DNA from: Choristoneura fumiferana
Taxonomy: Eukaryota > Arthropoda > Insecta > Lepidoptera > Tortricidae
Length of the DNA stretch: 64,000 bases
Assembly (NCBI RefSeq): GCF_025370935.1
Contig: NC_133481.1
Coordinates: 19,221,548 to 19,285,547, forward strand
Reading direction: 5' to 3'
Under the pieces are notes generated by a model. That model did not search any database, was not told where the DNA came from, and saw nothing but the letters and a program-made list of their open reading frames with translations. Below, piece after piece: positions 13,226 to 24,678 of the stretch. Each line of letters begins with the position of its first letter. Position 1 is the first letter of the stretch. The position numbers were made by a program, and so were the translations under genes.

Positions 13226-13725
13226 CTTGTGTTTCGGCGTGGAGAGCAAGACAGCCGGTGAAATTACTGGCACTTGAGGTATCCCATCTTAGGCCTCTAG
13301 GTTGGCAACGCATCTGCAATACCCCTGGTGTTGAAGGTGTCTATGGGCGGTGGTGATCTCTTACCATCAGGAGACCCACTTGCTCGGTTGCCATCCAGTC
13401 GAATAAAAAAAAAATTCAAGCGCACAACCTGCTCTATGCCCAATAATATCTAAATGCGACTCAATTCTTAAAGCCTCTGGTGTTCAAATATTTTTGAACA
13501 CGTTTGTCGCTACGATATATTTTTTGGTCACTATTTGTCCTTAGATATTGTTAAAGTACCTATTGTTTATTTGGTTGTAACCATCTGTACCTTCCAAAAA
13601 AATTAAGGGTCTATCTACCTTGTAGAATTAAATTAGAGCATAAAAATTACATAAAAGTTATGTAATTTTCTATAATTAGTAATTGTCTTTATATTGACTG
13701 TCTGTATAGACACGTTACTACTACA
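13226..13725 (+). repeat. LINE-D 3' end plus flanking segment, duplicated at 18050-18600
   Basis: The LINE-D tail (13226-13412) is followed by about 300 bp (13416-13722) that is also found after the LINE-D copy at 18307-18594. The duplication therefore extends past the element. Confidence 0.7.
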
Positions 13726-13782
13726 TACAAGGAGTAATTTAGTTAATATTTTTACCAATAAAGTGTCCACTCTCTATTTCAT

Positions 13783-14123
13783 CATCATCATCATCCCAGC
13801 CTATATACGTCCCACCGCTGGGCACAGGCCTCCTCTCAGAATGAGAGGGCTTGCGCCGTAGTTCCCACGCGGGCCCAGTGCGGATTGGGAACTTCACACA
13901 CACCATTGAATTGCTTCGCAGGTTTTTGCAGGTTTCCTCACGATGTTTTCCTTCACCGTAAAGCTCGTGGTAAATTTCAAATGTATTTGTAATGTGGTCA
14001 GCCGTGGTGGCCGAGTGGTTTGACCTATGGCCTCTCAAGCAGAGGATCGTGGGTTCAAACCCCGGCCCGCACCTCTGAGTTTCTTCGAAATTCATGAGCG
14101 AAATTACATTTGAAATTTACCAC
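13783..14123. mobile_element. SINE-B with inverted 5' head
   Basis: The 3' body lies on the minus strand (13783-13983, tail at left). The tRNA-like head lies on the plus strand (13998-14123). Both share CATTTGAAATTTACCA at their inner limits. The arrangement resembles a twin-priming inversion. Confidence 0.75.
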
Positions 14124-14287
14124 TCTATTTAATAAGCCGAAATAACACGAAAGTTTCTTTAAGATTTATCTGTTCTATAAACAACTATCCAGAGCCACAA
14201 AAATCAATTAACCTAATAAAGTAGAACCGGTAAAAACAATAACACCAATCAAATAATTTAACCAAATCGTATTTTAATTAAACTCAC

Positions 14288-14446
14288 CAAAATATCCCTT
14301 TAACGTTGAAATTCCGAAACGTTTTAACAATATAGCTCACACGCACTTATAAACACTTTCATGGTACTTTAAATTTTTTCTATCACGTAAAGTTGTCTTT
14401 AAAAAACAATGACACGTCTTTACTCCACGGAGTTGGAGACAGAACT
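14288..14446 (-). promoter_or_regulatory. Possible promoter and first exon of an unseen minus-strand gene
   Basis: An initiator TCAGTT (A+1 near 14446) is followed by about 159 nt of non-repetitive sequence and a consensus donor TTTTG|GTGAGT. It includes a short uORF (ATG in an ACC ATG A context, 12 codons). If real, the coding exons lie left of the window and 1-14287 is intron. No coding support is visible. Confidence 0.25.
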
Positions 14447-14623
14447 GAACTTATCGCAGAGGTACGCATGTCGTACACAACTTGATTGCTACACATTGTG
14501 TTGTATTGTTATGATGCGTAGACCTGCGACTGATAAGTTGAATGATGTCTAAGATTGTGAGTTAGTGGTCACCCGCAATTTTAGACACAGATCTAATGTA
14601 CCTACTTATAATGTTTTTGCATC

Positions 14624-15000
14624 GTTTTTTGGGTTCCAGAGCCAAAATGGCAAAAAGGACCCTTATAGTTTCGCCATGTCTGTCTGTCTGTCTGTCCGTC
14701 CGCGGCTTTGCTCAGGGACTATCAGTGCTAGAAAGCTATAATTTTGCACGAATATATATGTCAACTATGCCGACGAAATAAGTAGTACATTCAAAAATTA
14801 AAAAAATTTTTTACAGTACCTCCCATAGACGTAATGTGGGGGTGATTTTTTTTTCATCCAACCAGTGTGGGGTATCGTTGGATAGGTCTTTTAAAGCCAT
14901 TGGGAGTTGCTAAAACGATTTTTCGATTCAGTGATAAGTTTGCAAATTATTCAACTTTAAAGTGCAAATTTTCATTAAAATAGAGCGTCCCCCCCTTTAA
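14624..15000 (+). mobile_element. Repeat H, shorter copy
   Basis: Begins GGGTTCCAGAGCCAAAATGG with a (CTGT)n run. The 3' part differs from the copy at 1091 and instead matches the inverted copy at 42880-43230. Confidence 0.6.
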
Positions 15001-15465
15001 AATCTAAACCGGTGGGTGGAAAAATTTGAAAAAATTCATTTTGAAAAAAAAAACTTGGTTTGTTGGATTTTACGTATTCAAGTAGACCTCTTAATTTGTA
15101 CTTACAATAAAAGGTTGATGTTAAAATTAAAGTCAAACATGGACAAAGAGTACCTATCTATTGTAAATTTTAGTAAACAAATGACAATAATTTCTATTGT
15201 TTTCTTGTCAACTTTTAATTTCATGTGTTTTATGTAAAGAGCTATAAAATACAATGCAATACAATAACATAATTAATTTTACATAATTAGTATTATGGTG
15301 CAACAGAATAAGTTACCTATATCTAACAAATATATTTGTTACAACACCAACTATTTGAGTTATGGTAAAATCGACCAAAATTCGTGACATGACCAAAATC
15401 AGCCGACGACTTTAGTTAGGTACATTCAAACTGAATCTGGTAAATCCAACCTAGCATTTTGTCAG

Positions 15466-15530
15466 TGATACACGTCCCACTGCTGGGCGCAGGCCTTCTC
15501 TCATAATGCAAGGACTTGGGCTATATTGAT
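15466..15530 (-). mobile_element. SINE-B fragment
   Basis: Only the 3' end of the body is left (CGTCCCACTGCTGGGCGCAG on the plus strand). Confidence 0.6.
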
Positions 15531-15603
15531 TTAGGGGAAGTTGAGTGGTGGACTAAAAGCGCATTTGTCGGGATTACTTGGATTGATTAATGAACTCACT
15601 CGA

Positions 15604-15997
15604 ATGAGGGCGATCGGTTGATGTATAGAGGCGCTAGTGTAGCGTGAGGTCTCCGAAATGTCAAATCTCATAGTTTTTGGGTGAGCTTACAACGTTTATT
15701 TATAATAAGAATAATTTATGAATATTTTGCAATATCTGAATTAATTATGGCATATGCGTATCCGGGTGCAATGAATAAGTTACCTTTTGAACAGTTATTT
15801 GTTACGGAAACCTTTGTTATGGTTTTTCCCAAAAAAACGTGGACATGACACTGTGGCATGCCGATATTTAGTTGGTACGGTTTTAAGGTGTATTAAATAT
15901 GATTTTAATGATACTTTTGTTTTCACGCCCCTAATACAGGACTTTCAAAACCATACTTAAAAACCTCAGGGAACAGTGGCGCATCTAGTGAGAACTT
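15604..15997 (-). mobile_element. Repeat I copy, inverted
   Basis: Matches 8618-9040 in reverse, including GAGGTCTCCGAAATGTCAAA and the gene-free core. Confidence 0.6.
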
Positions 15998-16752
15998 GGA
16001 TTGAATTAATCCGAACTCACTCGAATTGCTCTAACTGCTCTGATTTTAATCTCATTACAAGCTAGCTTATAATATATATACAAGAATAAATCTATGGCCT
16101 AGGTCGTTCTGCGTGGTGTGTTCGTAAAGGTTCAGGAGCGGTAGTTCTCGCCCGCCGTGCACACAGACGCTGCGGGTGGTGGGGAGAACGACCCCGGCCT
16201 AAGATAATCTATACTTAGCGGGGTTTATCTGAATCGATGAGGTCAATATCGAAACATTCCAAATCTATCGACACGATCCAGATAAACCTTGTGCCACATA
16301 CTGGCACATATCATAAAAAAATATAATAAATTACCAGTACAAATGAGAGCTGAAGAAAACGATACAGTGTTCATAAATATTTAGAAGATAAATTATAGTA
16401 TGTATGGAATGCAAATATATCAATGTAATAAAATAAAATAATAACCAATAAATTATTAATTTTGTAATTGTAATCTTATTCGCTGCGCCCAACAGGGTAC
16501 ATAATGTGATCTGCTAGTTTAAGTGACACTTCCTGTAAAACCATTATGTGCATTGAAGTATTAAGTAGGTATGTAGGTAGGTAAGTATCTTCCCCTTAGA
16601 AAAAAAAACAATATTAATAACTAGGTACTTACAACTACAACCAAATTACAATTAAAAACAAGAACAATGGAGCAACAAGAACAACAACAATATTATAATT
16701 ACAAGAACATGATAATATACTGAAGGAACATAATGTAGATATACTTCGACTT

Positions 16753-17290
16753 AGGGCAGGGATGGGGAAACTGCGACCCGCGAAGGCTTGAATCCGGCCC
16801 GCGACCATCAAACAAAAATCAAGAGAAGATTTTGTATTGTTAGAAATTTCATTCTCATTGGCAATGGCCATGCAGCTTGCATACAACAATCGGGCATTGT
16901 ATAGTAGCTTCCATTATTTTAACTCTTAAACTCACCCTTTGTCGGACCCTAACGTATTGCTCCTCTCCTCTCATCCACTCAAAGGTTGACTGGTAGAGAT
17001 CCCTTAAAGGGATAAGTCCGCCTTTGTACAAGTATCTTAAAGTTTGTCAGTTGTATTTTGTTAATTTTCTTTTGTACAATAAAGAGTTTACATACATACA
17101 TACATTGTTTCGCAAGCACGGCGGGATGAGCGAAAATCGAAAATATTGCACAATAAATTAGTGTTTCATAAAATACACATCAATATTTTTATTTCAGTAA
17201 ATAACATAGCCAAAAATGCAACAACTTGGCCCGCCATATATTGCGTTAGTATATATTGGCACGCGAAGGAAAATTTTTCCCCATCACTGA
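16753..17290. mobile_element. hAT-like MITE interrupted by a LINE tail
   Basis: The left end CAGGGATGGGGAAACTGCG and the right end TTTTTCCCCATCACTG form imperfect inverted termini of hAT type. Between them lies a separate LINE 3' end (16975-17106). Confidence 0.45.
16975..17106 (+). mobile_element. LINE 3' end with (CATA)n tail
   Basis: Contains GAGATCCCTTAAAGGGATAA, CTTTTGTACAATAAAGAG and a (CATA)n tail, the usual ending of a lepidopteran non-LTR element. Confidence 0.65.
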
Positions 17291-17303
17291 CTTAGGGGCT
17301 TAT

Positions 17304-17426
17304 GCCTGGTTCACATTATTCCAGTAAAAACCGTTCCCGGTGCTCGTTCGATCTTGTGTACTCGCTTGGATTGTGACCCGCTATGTATCGCTACTGCTAC
17401 GCTTTTACTGGAATAATGTGAACCGT
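17304..17426. mobile_element. Short MITE with 23-bp inverted termini
   Basis: GGTTCACATTATTCCAGTAA and its inverse bracket about 75 bp of unique sequence. Confidence 0.65.
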
Positions 17427-17668
17427 AATAATGTGTCCAGTAGTTTTTGAGTTAATTCGTAACAAACATTCAAAAATCCAAATCTTTCCTCGATAATATT
17501 AGTATAGAAGTACCTATAGATAAGTATAAACTAACACGATATAAAAACTTACAATAGGTACGCTCTACAGACTAATATTTACCACTGAAAACATCGTAAA
17601 CAACAAAATAAAATATTTAATTACATTGCAAGGCAGGAAATTTACAGCTGGTATGTTTCCATACCAGA

Positions 17669-17798
17669 GGGGCTACTACGATATTCGAAAATCAAAGTTC
17701 GTATCGTACCGTTACTGACGCTTGTTATATTATTTAATACGAGAGTGAAAGGCACGGAACGATACGAACTTTGATTTTCGAATTTCGTAGTAGCCCCC
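17669..17798. mobile_element. Fold-back family E, copy 1
   Basis: Near-perfect palindrome of about 130 bp. The arms run GGCTACTACGA...CGAAAATC and back to GAATTTCGTAGTAGCC around TATTATTTAATACGAGAG. Confidence 0.8.
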
Positions 17799-17802
17799 AT
17801 GG

Positions 17803-17913
17803 CCAAGTGCAAAATTCGAACTTGGTATCTTGCCGTCCCGCTGACTCTAATATTATTTAATACCAGTGAGAGGGACGGTACGAAACGAACTCCGATTTTC
17901 GAATTTCGTAGTT
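17803..17913. mobile_element. Fold-back family E, copy 2 (4 bp after copy 1)
   Basis: Same arms as copy 1 with the variant loop TTTAATACCAGTGAGAGGG. It directly follows copy 1. Confidence 0.8.
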
Positions 17914-17961
17914 ATCTACAAAGCAAGCAGTTATCTACAAAGTAATTCATCATCATCGTTT

Positions 17962-18302
17962 GCAGGTGGTAGGACCTTGTGCAAGGTCCGCCCTGATTGC
18001 TACCACCATCTTGCTCGCTAATCCTGCCGTGAAGCAGCAGTGCTTGCACTGTTGTGTTTCGGCGTGGAGAGTAAGACAGCCGGTGAAATGACTGGCACTT
18101 GAGGTATCCCATCTTAGGCGTCTAGGTTGGCAACACATCTGTAATCCCCCTGGTCTTGCAAGTGTCTATGGGCGGTGGTGATCTCTTACCATCAGGAGAC
18201 CAGGATGTTTCAATTTTCCTTACTGTACCATTTTTTACGCAAATAAAGATGATTATGATTATGACCCACTTGCTCGTTTGCCATCCAGTCGAATAAAAAA
18301 AA
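17962..18302 (+). mobile_element. LINE-D 3' end carrying a short nested LINE tail
   Basis: The conserved CAGGAGACCCACTTGC block is split at CAGGAGAC/CCCACTT by about 62 bp (18205-18266) ending ACGCAAATAAAGATGATTA with a (GATTAT)n tail, itself a truncated retroelement end. Confidence 0.7.
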
Positions 18303-18306
18303 AGTA

Positions 18307-18594
18307 TATTCAAGCGCACAACCTGCTCTATGCCCAATAATATCTAAATGCGACTCAATTTTTGAACACGTTTGTCGCTACGATATATATTTTTGGTCAC
18401 TATTTGTCCTTAAATATTGTTAAAGTACCTATTGTTTATTTGGTGGTAACCATCTGTACGTTCCAAAAAAATGAAGGCTCTATCTACCTTGTAGAATTAA
18501 ATTAGTGCATAAAATTTACATAAAAGTTATGTAATTTTCTATAATTAGTAATTGTCTTTGTTGACTATCTGTATGGACACGTTACTACTACCTT
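18307..18594 (+). repeat. Second copy of the segment at 13416-13722
   Basis: Starts TTCAAGCGCACAACCTGCTC and is nearly identical to the first copy. It lacks about 30 bp present at 13470-13500. Confidence 0.7.
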
Positions 18595-19668
18595 TGTCGC
18601 AATGGCATGAAAAAATTTGTATTATTAATTAACATTTTTATTCTTCGACATAACTCTTTATTATACTAACATTGAATACTTACAAAGAGAATTGTATGTC
18701 TGTTAGAACACAATTTTCCAAACGTAATGTTCTACTGTCGTAGAATATCGTCGTAAGTCACTAAAAAGGGTAGGGTAGAATAAAAAAAAGTGATTAATAT
18801 CTGTTTTTTTATTTAAACTGCAAAATCTTATTACAAAATCGGCTATAAACTATAACAACAAAGATCACATTGTCTTAACACACTCGGAATCACAATCGGT
18901 CCCTTTCTTCTGTACCTACATGATGAGGATACAAAGAGATAGTTAACGCGATTGTGAGCACCTACGCGTTAGACGATATGACCTAACGTCTAAACTCTAA
19001 AACAGTATTTCAATAGTCTTTAGTAAATAAATAAAACAAAATGAATTAAAACACAGGCGTAATTATTTTACAAAAATAAAAGTATGTCACTCACTTATTA
19101 GCAGTTGACGTGTGCCCGCACGTTTCGAACCGGTTCGTAGTTCTTTAGCAAACACGTTCATTTATATTAGTAGCCGAGCTGCAAGAGCGCTCTTTTCCTG
19201 TTCGAACTGACCTTGAAAAAAAAAACACTAATTGGTTCGAAACATGTCGGACATGCCTCGAATACTGATACGTAAGTGACTCATGTATATTATTTTAACA
19301 ATAAAAAAAATTGGCACTAGACGAAGAAGGATATAGGTACATTATATATAGCGTCTAATGTTTGTGGTGCTCCTTAAAAAATAATGGAAGAAAGTCATGT
19401 GAAATTTTGAACATGAAACTGCCGTGAGACCCACTCATATTAAATGATATTGTAACGGATAACTCACGTCTTAAACCGAGTTTAGCTCGACATGTTTCGG
19501 GCTATTTCGTAGCCCTTCTTCTCATTCATCATTTATTATCATGTGAAATTAACCAAACCAGACGATCGAGAATGTACAGAAAACTTCTTTCATAAAAACT
19601 TTACAGAATAATGGATAAAAGCTACAATAGGATTATTAACGTTTTAAACTTTCGTGATTCTCACTCAT

Positions 19669-20028
19669 AGTAAAAATACCACAAACGGGACTTATCACGC
19701 TATTATTACACAAGTAATATTTACCTCGACGTTTCGGCAACGTTACAGTTGCCGTGGTCACGAGTAGACTGAAGTGTGGGGTGTCAAGTCTGCCTAGCAG
19801 CGCAAATAATAATAAAAGTGACCAAGTGCGGGTAGTTCGTGATACGAGTGCCGGCACTATTAGTGATCAAGTGCGGGTAGTTCGAAGAACTCGCGCTGCT
19901 AGGCAGACTTGACACCCCACACTTCAGTCTACTCGTGACCACGGCAACTGTAACGTTGCCGAAACGTCGAGGTAAATATTACTTTTGTAATAATAGCGTG
20001 ATAAGTCCCGTTTGTGGTATTTTTACTA
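19669..20028. mobile_element. 360-bp fold-back element
   Basis: Arms of about 140 bp (19669-19809 and 19888-20028) share ACCTCGACGTTTCGGCAACG and GACTTGACACCCCACAC in opposite orientation. The loop contains two copies of CAAGTGCGGGTAGTTCG. Confidence 0.75.
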
Positions 20029-20522
20029 GGATTATTAAAACATAAACTTAACGTAAAGTGATCTGTACTGTGTAGAGTCGATCAATTTATAGTTCATAGT
20101 TTTCCCAAACCAAACATTACTTATACAATGTGCCTCTGACCATAGGCTAAATGTAAAGTTCGATTCTACTCGCATAATTGAGCTACTTTTTAACAATATG
20201 GCCAGTGTTAATTTTATTTTTTTCATAGAGATTAAATGTAATCTTCAATATATGCAATACAATACTAAATTGACAGCACATTGTAATGTAACAAAACAAA
20301 ATAGCTAAGTTATCCGGTCTCTAAAGACCATTTTCATCGCATTGCATATTTTGGCGAAAATTTTGTGATAATGCATATGTTCACTATATTCGCAATATTT
20401 CTGGGTAGGATAGTTTGATTCATTACCAGAAGAACAATATGTAGGAACATATCTCCCAAATGTAAATACTGACCCGGCAATCTCAGTGGATGTGGAACAA
20501 TCCTTTTCCACTTATAAAAATA

Positions 20523-20746
20523 CTAGCTTTTGCCCGCGGCTCCGCCCGCGTGGTATTCGGTTATCGCGCGCTGTTCCCTCGGGAACTGTGCATTTTTCCG
20601 AGATAAAAAGTAGCCTATGTCACTCTCGGGCCCATAAACTATCTCTATGCCAAAAATGACGTCGATCCGTCGCTCCCTTACGGCGTGAAAAACGGACAAA
20701 CACACAAACATACAACACAATTTCGCATTTATAATATTAGTATGGA
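20523..20746 (-). mobile_element. Helitron-like element, 224 bp
   Basis: Minus strand: TCCATACTAATATTATAAAT at the 5' end, GGCAAAAGCTAG at the 3' end. Closely related to 38706-38901. Confidence 0.65.
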
Positions 20747-20749
20747 CAT

Positions 20750-21610
20750 GAATTTAGAGTGATTTTAATACTGCAATAAATATCTAATTATTAATTCACT
20801 GTCCATATCTTAATTTTGAAATAAATTAAAAACTTAAGTCTTTATTAAATTTATTTTTGCATACTTTGACTGTCTTCATGCATATTTATCATCATATTTT
20901 CATGCATATTTCAAGTTTTTTATGTTTTATATAATCCGGTCTCTAGTTATGCTAGTAGAATCAAACCTTTCATTTAATAAAGTCAGGGGCATGCTGTATA
21001 ATTATGCCAAATGACTTATTTATTCTTATTTTCTAACGTTTCTGTATTTTGATACGCAACTGAAAATGCATAATCCAACGCCGTACCCTACATTCCGGAC
21101 CATCTGGTAATGAGTTTAACTATCATCATTTATTGGAACACTTTACTATCACTATCGCCTAAACCTTATTCAAAAACGCTTACTTTGCCAATGTTTTGTC
21201 TTTATCCGTCATTCCTGCTTTTGCTTTAGAAAGAAAATAACAAAACATATTATAACAGATTACATTACCTACATATATTTTCTACGGAATGTAGACCCTA
21301 ATTTTCTTCATCGAGCTTTTATATATCCCTCAGAAAATATATGTAATAAAACACACTTTAGCTAATAGTGTATGATGTTTAAATATGAATAAAAAGAAGA
21401 TTAATACATTATAAGTCAAAAACGTCGAGACTTTAAATCGAGAGTCAGACCGAAGTCATACATACATTTAACATAAGTCAACAGAAATAGGCGGGTCCCG
21501 TTCGCGATCCATAACATTGTAAGTCATAATGTAATGTTTGTCATAACTCATTTCTCTAAAGCCATAAAAATTTCAGGAACTTTGAAATGGTCATTTTATA
21601 GAACTCTATT
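20750..21610. other. No feature seen
   Basis: AT-rich, non-coding in all frames, with no repeat that I recognise apart from a fragment CTAGTAGAATCAAACC near 20955 related to 20160 and 2345. Confidence 0.4.
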
Positions 21611-21617
21611 AAATATC

Positions 21618-21868
21618 GAAAATACAAACTGAGACATGGATGCACAGAAAAACCAGAAAAAGAGACCAGCGCTGGGAATTGAACCCAGGTTTTCAGCAAT
21701 CCGTGCTGCGTGCTATAACCCCTACACCACCGCTGGACAGGAATCTAGACACGAATTTTTCCTATGCATACATATCTCAGGTTGCTCATTTTTAGTACGC
21801 TACTTAAGCAGCAGCACTAGCGACATCTATGTTTCGTCGAAAGACGTCACATTCTTTCGGAACTAACT
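21618..21868 (-). mobile_element. SINE-C copy (tRNA-derived)
   Basis: Minus strand: AGCGGTGGTGTAGGGGTTAT (A-box region) and a B box in the CTGGGTTCAATTCCC region, then a tail ending CAGTTTGTATTTTCG. Other copies are 25592, 27170, 36740 and 59268. Confidence 0.75.
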
Positions 21869-22603
21869 CAATTATAATAATCCCTTCTAGTGAAATTTAA
21901 ACTATTTAGGGTACCTTTTGTCCAGGGCCAGGACCTCTTTGATTTTTCCACCCTGTATTGACACTTATTTTAAAATAAATAGTAAATTATGAAATAGTAT
22001 ATTGTATATGTATGTATGACATCTAAAAAATCATTTATATAGACTACTAAATAAAAATAAAACATCTATAGTTACAAAATAATGGTTCTTTTCTATACAC
22101 AATTAACAGAAAACTGATCTAATATTTACACATAATAACAATAATTGCTTGTCAGAAAAAAAGTGTAAATTAATAATAAATACAATTCTCCTAAACGTTA
22201 AATATACTTTGGTTATTTTTATTAATGATTACGTTCAAGCTTGTTGTTTTTTTCTAATAATATTACAAAACAGAGGCAATAATAGATATTTGAAACATTA
22301 CTTTCACAATTTGAAAACTGTCAAAGAAAAAAATTAAGTTTCCACAGCAGAGGTAGTTGCCTAGGTTTCGCAACCGAAAGATTCAAACTGAACCCTATCA
22401 CTGTGGTAACGCTGTCTATCCATTTGTCTCAGGGCTGTAGGTATCCTTTCAACCTCATTTTATTAGTCAGACACTCGAAATTCGGCAGTGTAGGTATACA
22501 TTATTTTTAGAGCCCGGATTTTCGTGGCACTTATGACCTGAATAAAAAAAAACGTTTATTTCAGACCATGAGATCCATATTGGGTGTTATAAACGTACTT
22601 ACA

Positions 22604-22743
22604 TACCGACGGTGAAGTACCAAGACCTCCTAACTGAAAGACCTTTGACATGCGATTGAGGACCTTAGCACCCCCTAGCTAAAGCTAAGTTGCATGTTCG
22701 AGATTTATCAGTTAGGAGGTCTTGGTACTTCACCGTCGATACC
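22604..22743. mobile_element. MITE with 33-bp inverted termini
   Basis: ACGGTGAAGTACCAAGACCT and its inverse bound a 70-bp centre that also contains CCCCCTAGCTAAAGC. Confidence 0.7.
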
Positions 22744-24075
22744 TAAATACTATAATATACCTAAATGATATCGATTTATTAGACTTTAAATAACATTGTC
22801 GTAAAATAATAATCGTAATTTCTTTTGTAGAGAAACTAATGGAACACTTGTTAGAACTACGACATAATTTGAAAATGAAATTAAAAAAACTAAACTTAAA
22901 ATAAATAAATTAGAAAAAAAAACTATTACTTTTTCATTACATACCTATGTCTATTTCCCAGTTTCAACTGCTCAAAAGTTAACTGGAAGAGTTCGCTCTT
23001 TAACGACAAGGCCGCCTTTCGTTTACCTCTACTTTTAATCTTCTTTAATATGTTTTCCTTTACTACTTTATTTTTACCCAATTTTTCCATGTTGTCACGA
23101 ATAAATGTTTTTTTTCTGTTTTCTCTTTCTTTCTATATTGGAAATTGATAAGTGACAAGTATGACAGTTCAACAGCGCCACGAAAATTCAAGGCTCTGTT
23201 TATTACGGCTAGTAAAGTTAATAGGTCATCGTACAAGAAATGTGTTATTTTTGGAGTCTTATCCTCATTATTAATAACTGCAATTACATGGTAGCACGGA
23301 ACCCCTTCATGGCCAAGTCCATATCATAAGTTCTGGTCGAAACAAAACTTAAGTGTGTAATAATACAAAAACAAACATCGAAATGGAAGATCACTGAAAT
23401 TGTTAAGCTTTCTATTGGTCTAACTACATAAATGACTATTAAAACTATTATTTAAAACAGTAGTCAACGAGTAACCACCATAGTCGGGGGCAAAAACAGG
23501 TTTGATTTCTTTAAAACTTACATAGAATCTGACCCTGATTCATTGGTCATTAGTGTATAATATTATATTATATTTATTTACAGTGTTTTAAATATAAAAA
23601 GGCACATTTTTAAATATACAAGTGGCAATTGACAGGAACATATCTCTATAGCATTATGGCCATTTACATACACGGTGAATTGGCGCATTATATATAACTA
23701 TAGTTAGAGTTACGTTCAAACGCATATAGAATTAGATGTTTAGAAACTTTTGGAGTGATTTCAATGATTACTGTATGTAAATGTCCTCTTGAGACATGAT
23801 TTATAAAACTAAAAAAACAATCAATTGAACTCACGATTATAAAACCTTACAGGGCAGGAACGGTTCGATTCAATTAGTAAAAAAAAAATGTAGACCTTTT
23901 TCTAGCACGCTTTCAAAAGCGTCCTTAAAAAGGGCTTGCTAAAATACCGAATCTAGTCAAACAGTGCCTGGCCTACAATCGTGAGTAGAGTCGTTTAATT
24001 TTTTTAGTGTTTACTTCGAGATCTTTGGTTTTGGTTTGGTGCAATTCGGACCGCAGGCGCATGCTACGTCATAGT
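22744..24075. other. Gene-free flank downstream of the scavenger receptor
   Basis: A LINE-like 3' end is likely at 22975-23110 (AACTGGAAGAGTTCGCTC ... CACGAATAAATG). The remainder is AT-rich with no recognisable element or exon. Confidence 0.35.
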
Positions 24076-24095
24076 TGTGAAAGTCAAATATATTG

Positions 24096-24316
24096 TTTAT
24101 TTTTCGTGAAATAAATAAATTACTTTTTTTAGACATGCATCTACAAATTATTTTTGATTTAAAAATTGACAACGACAATGCGATAATGTGATTGGTCGGT
24201 TCTTGACTTATCCATTGCATTTTACGACAAGAGCAATTCTAAGGGGTTCTTTCACATCTCTCCGGTAAGAGCCTTATATTTTATGTGACATTTAAACGAT
24301 GTCCATTAAGTTTAAT
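24096..24316 (-). promoter_or_regulatory. Candidate poly(A) signals of the scavenger receptor gene
   Basis: On the minus strand, ATTAAA at 24316-24311 and AATAAA at 24101-24096 are the first plausible poly(A) signals after the stop. They imply a 3' UTR of roughly 250 to 490 nt. Which is used cannot be told from sequence. Confidence 0.4.
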
Positions 24317-24561
24317 GAAAAAAAAAGCAATGATTAAATTAAAAAAATAAGAATAAAGATGATTGAAATAAAAGGTAATGAACACATAGGACAGTACAAA
24401 ATATCTGTTACGTAAAATATCAACAACTTATCAGAGAAACGCGGAAACAGACCCTTTATCTGTCTTGGTTAGTTTTGTTAAGCTATGACAAAATATTTTC
24501 GTCAAAGTTGGTCACACATCAGTCTACCGGTATACCTTAAGGCCGGTCAAAACCTGCGCAG

Positions 24562-24678
24562 TCATTGCTCCTCTTGCGACGCGGACTCGGAAGACAGTAT
24601 CGGAGTTGTCTCTGGCGACTTGAGCAGCTTTTTTATTAATATCCAAATGCCTATCATCAGTAGCAGCACGCCGATGCC
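24562..24678 (-). CDS. Scavenger receptor last exon, residues 454-491 and stop
   Basis: GIGVLLLMIGIWIL completes the second membrane helix. The cytosolic tail follows: IKKLLK, then SPETTPILSS, ending SQEEQ and TGA at 24564-24562. The tail contains E-T-T-P-I-L (476-481), close to the acidic dileucine-type sorting signals of LIMP-2. Confidence 0.92.
   Translation of the reverse strand, partial: GIGVLLLMIGIWILIKKLLKSPETTPILSSESASQEEQ

Noticed and set aside
13739..14095. 118-codon open frame on the minus strand
   Set aside because: It runs through the two halves of the inverted SINE-B, with an incidental acidic run from the (GAT)n tail.
21650..21740. Possible tRNA genes at 21650, 25720, 36820, 59310
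   Set aside because: They are the tRNA-like heads of SINE-C. Each is followed by the same CTGGTTTTTCTGTGCATC tail and the heads differ by mutations that break stems.
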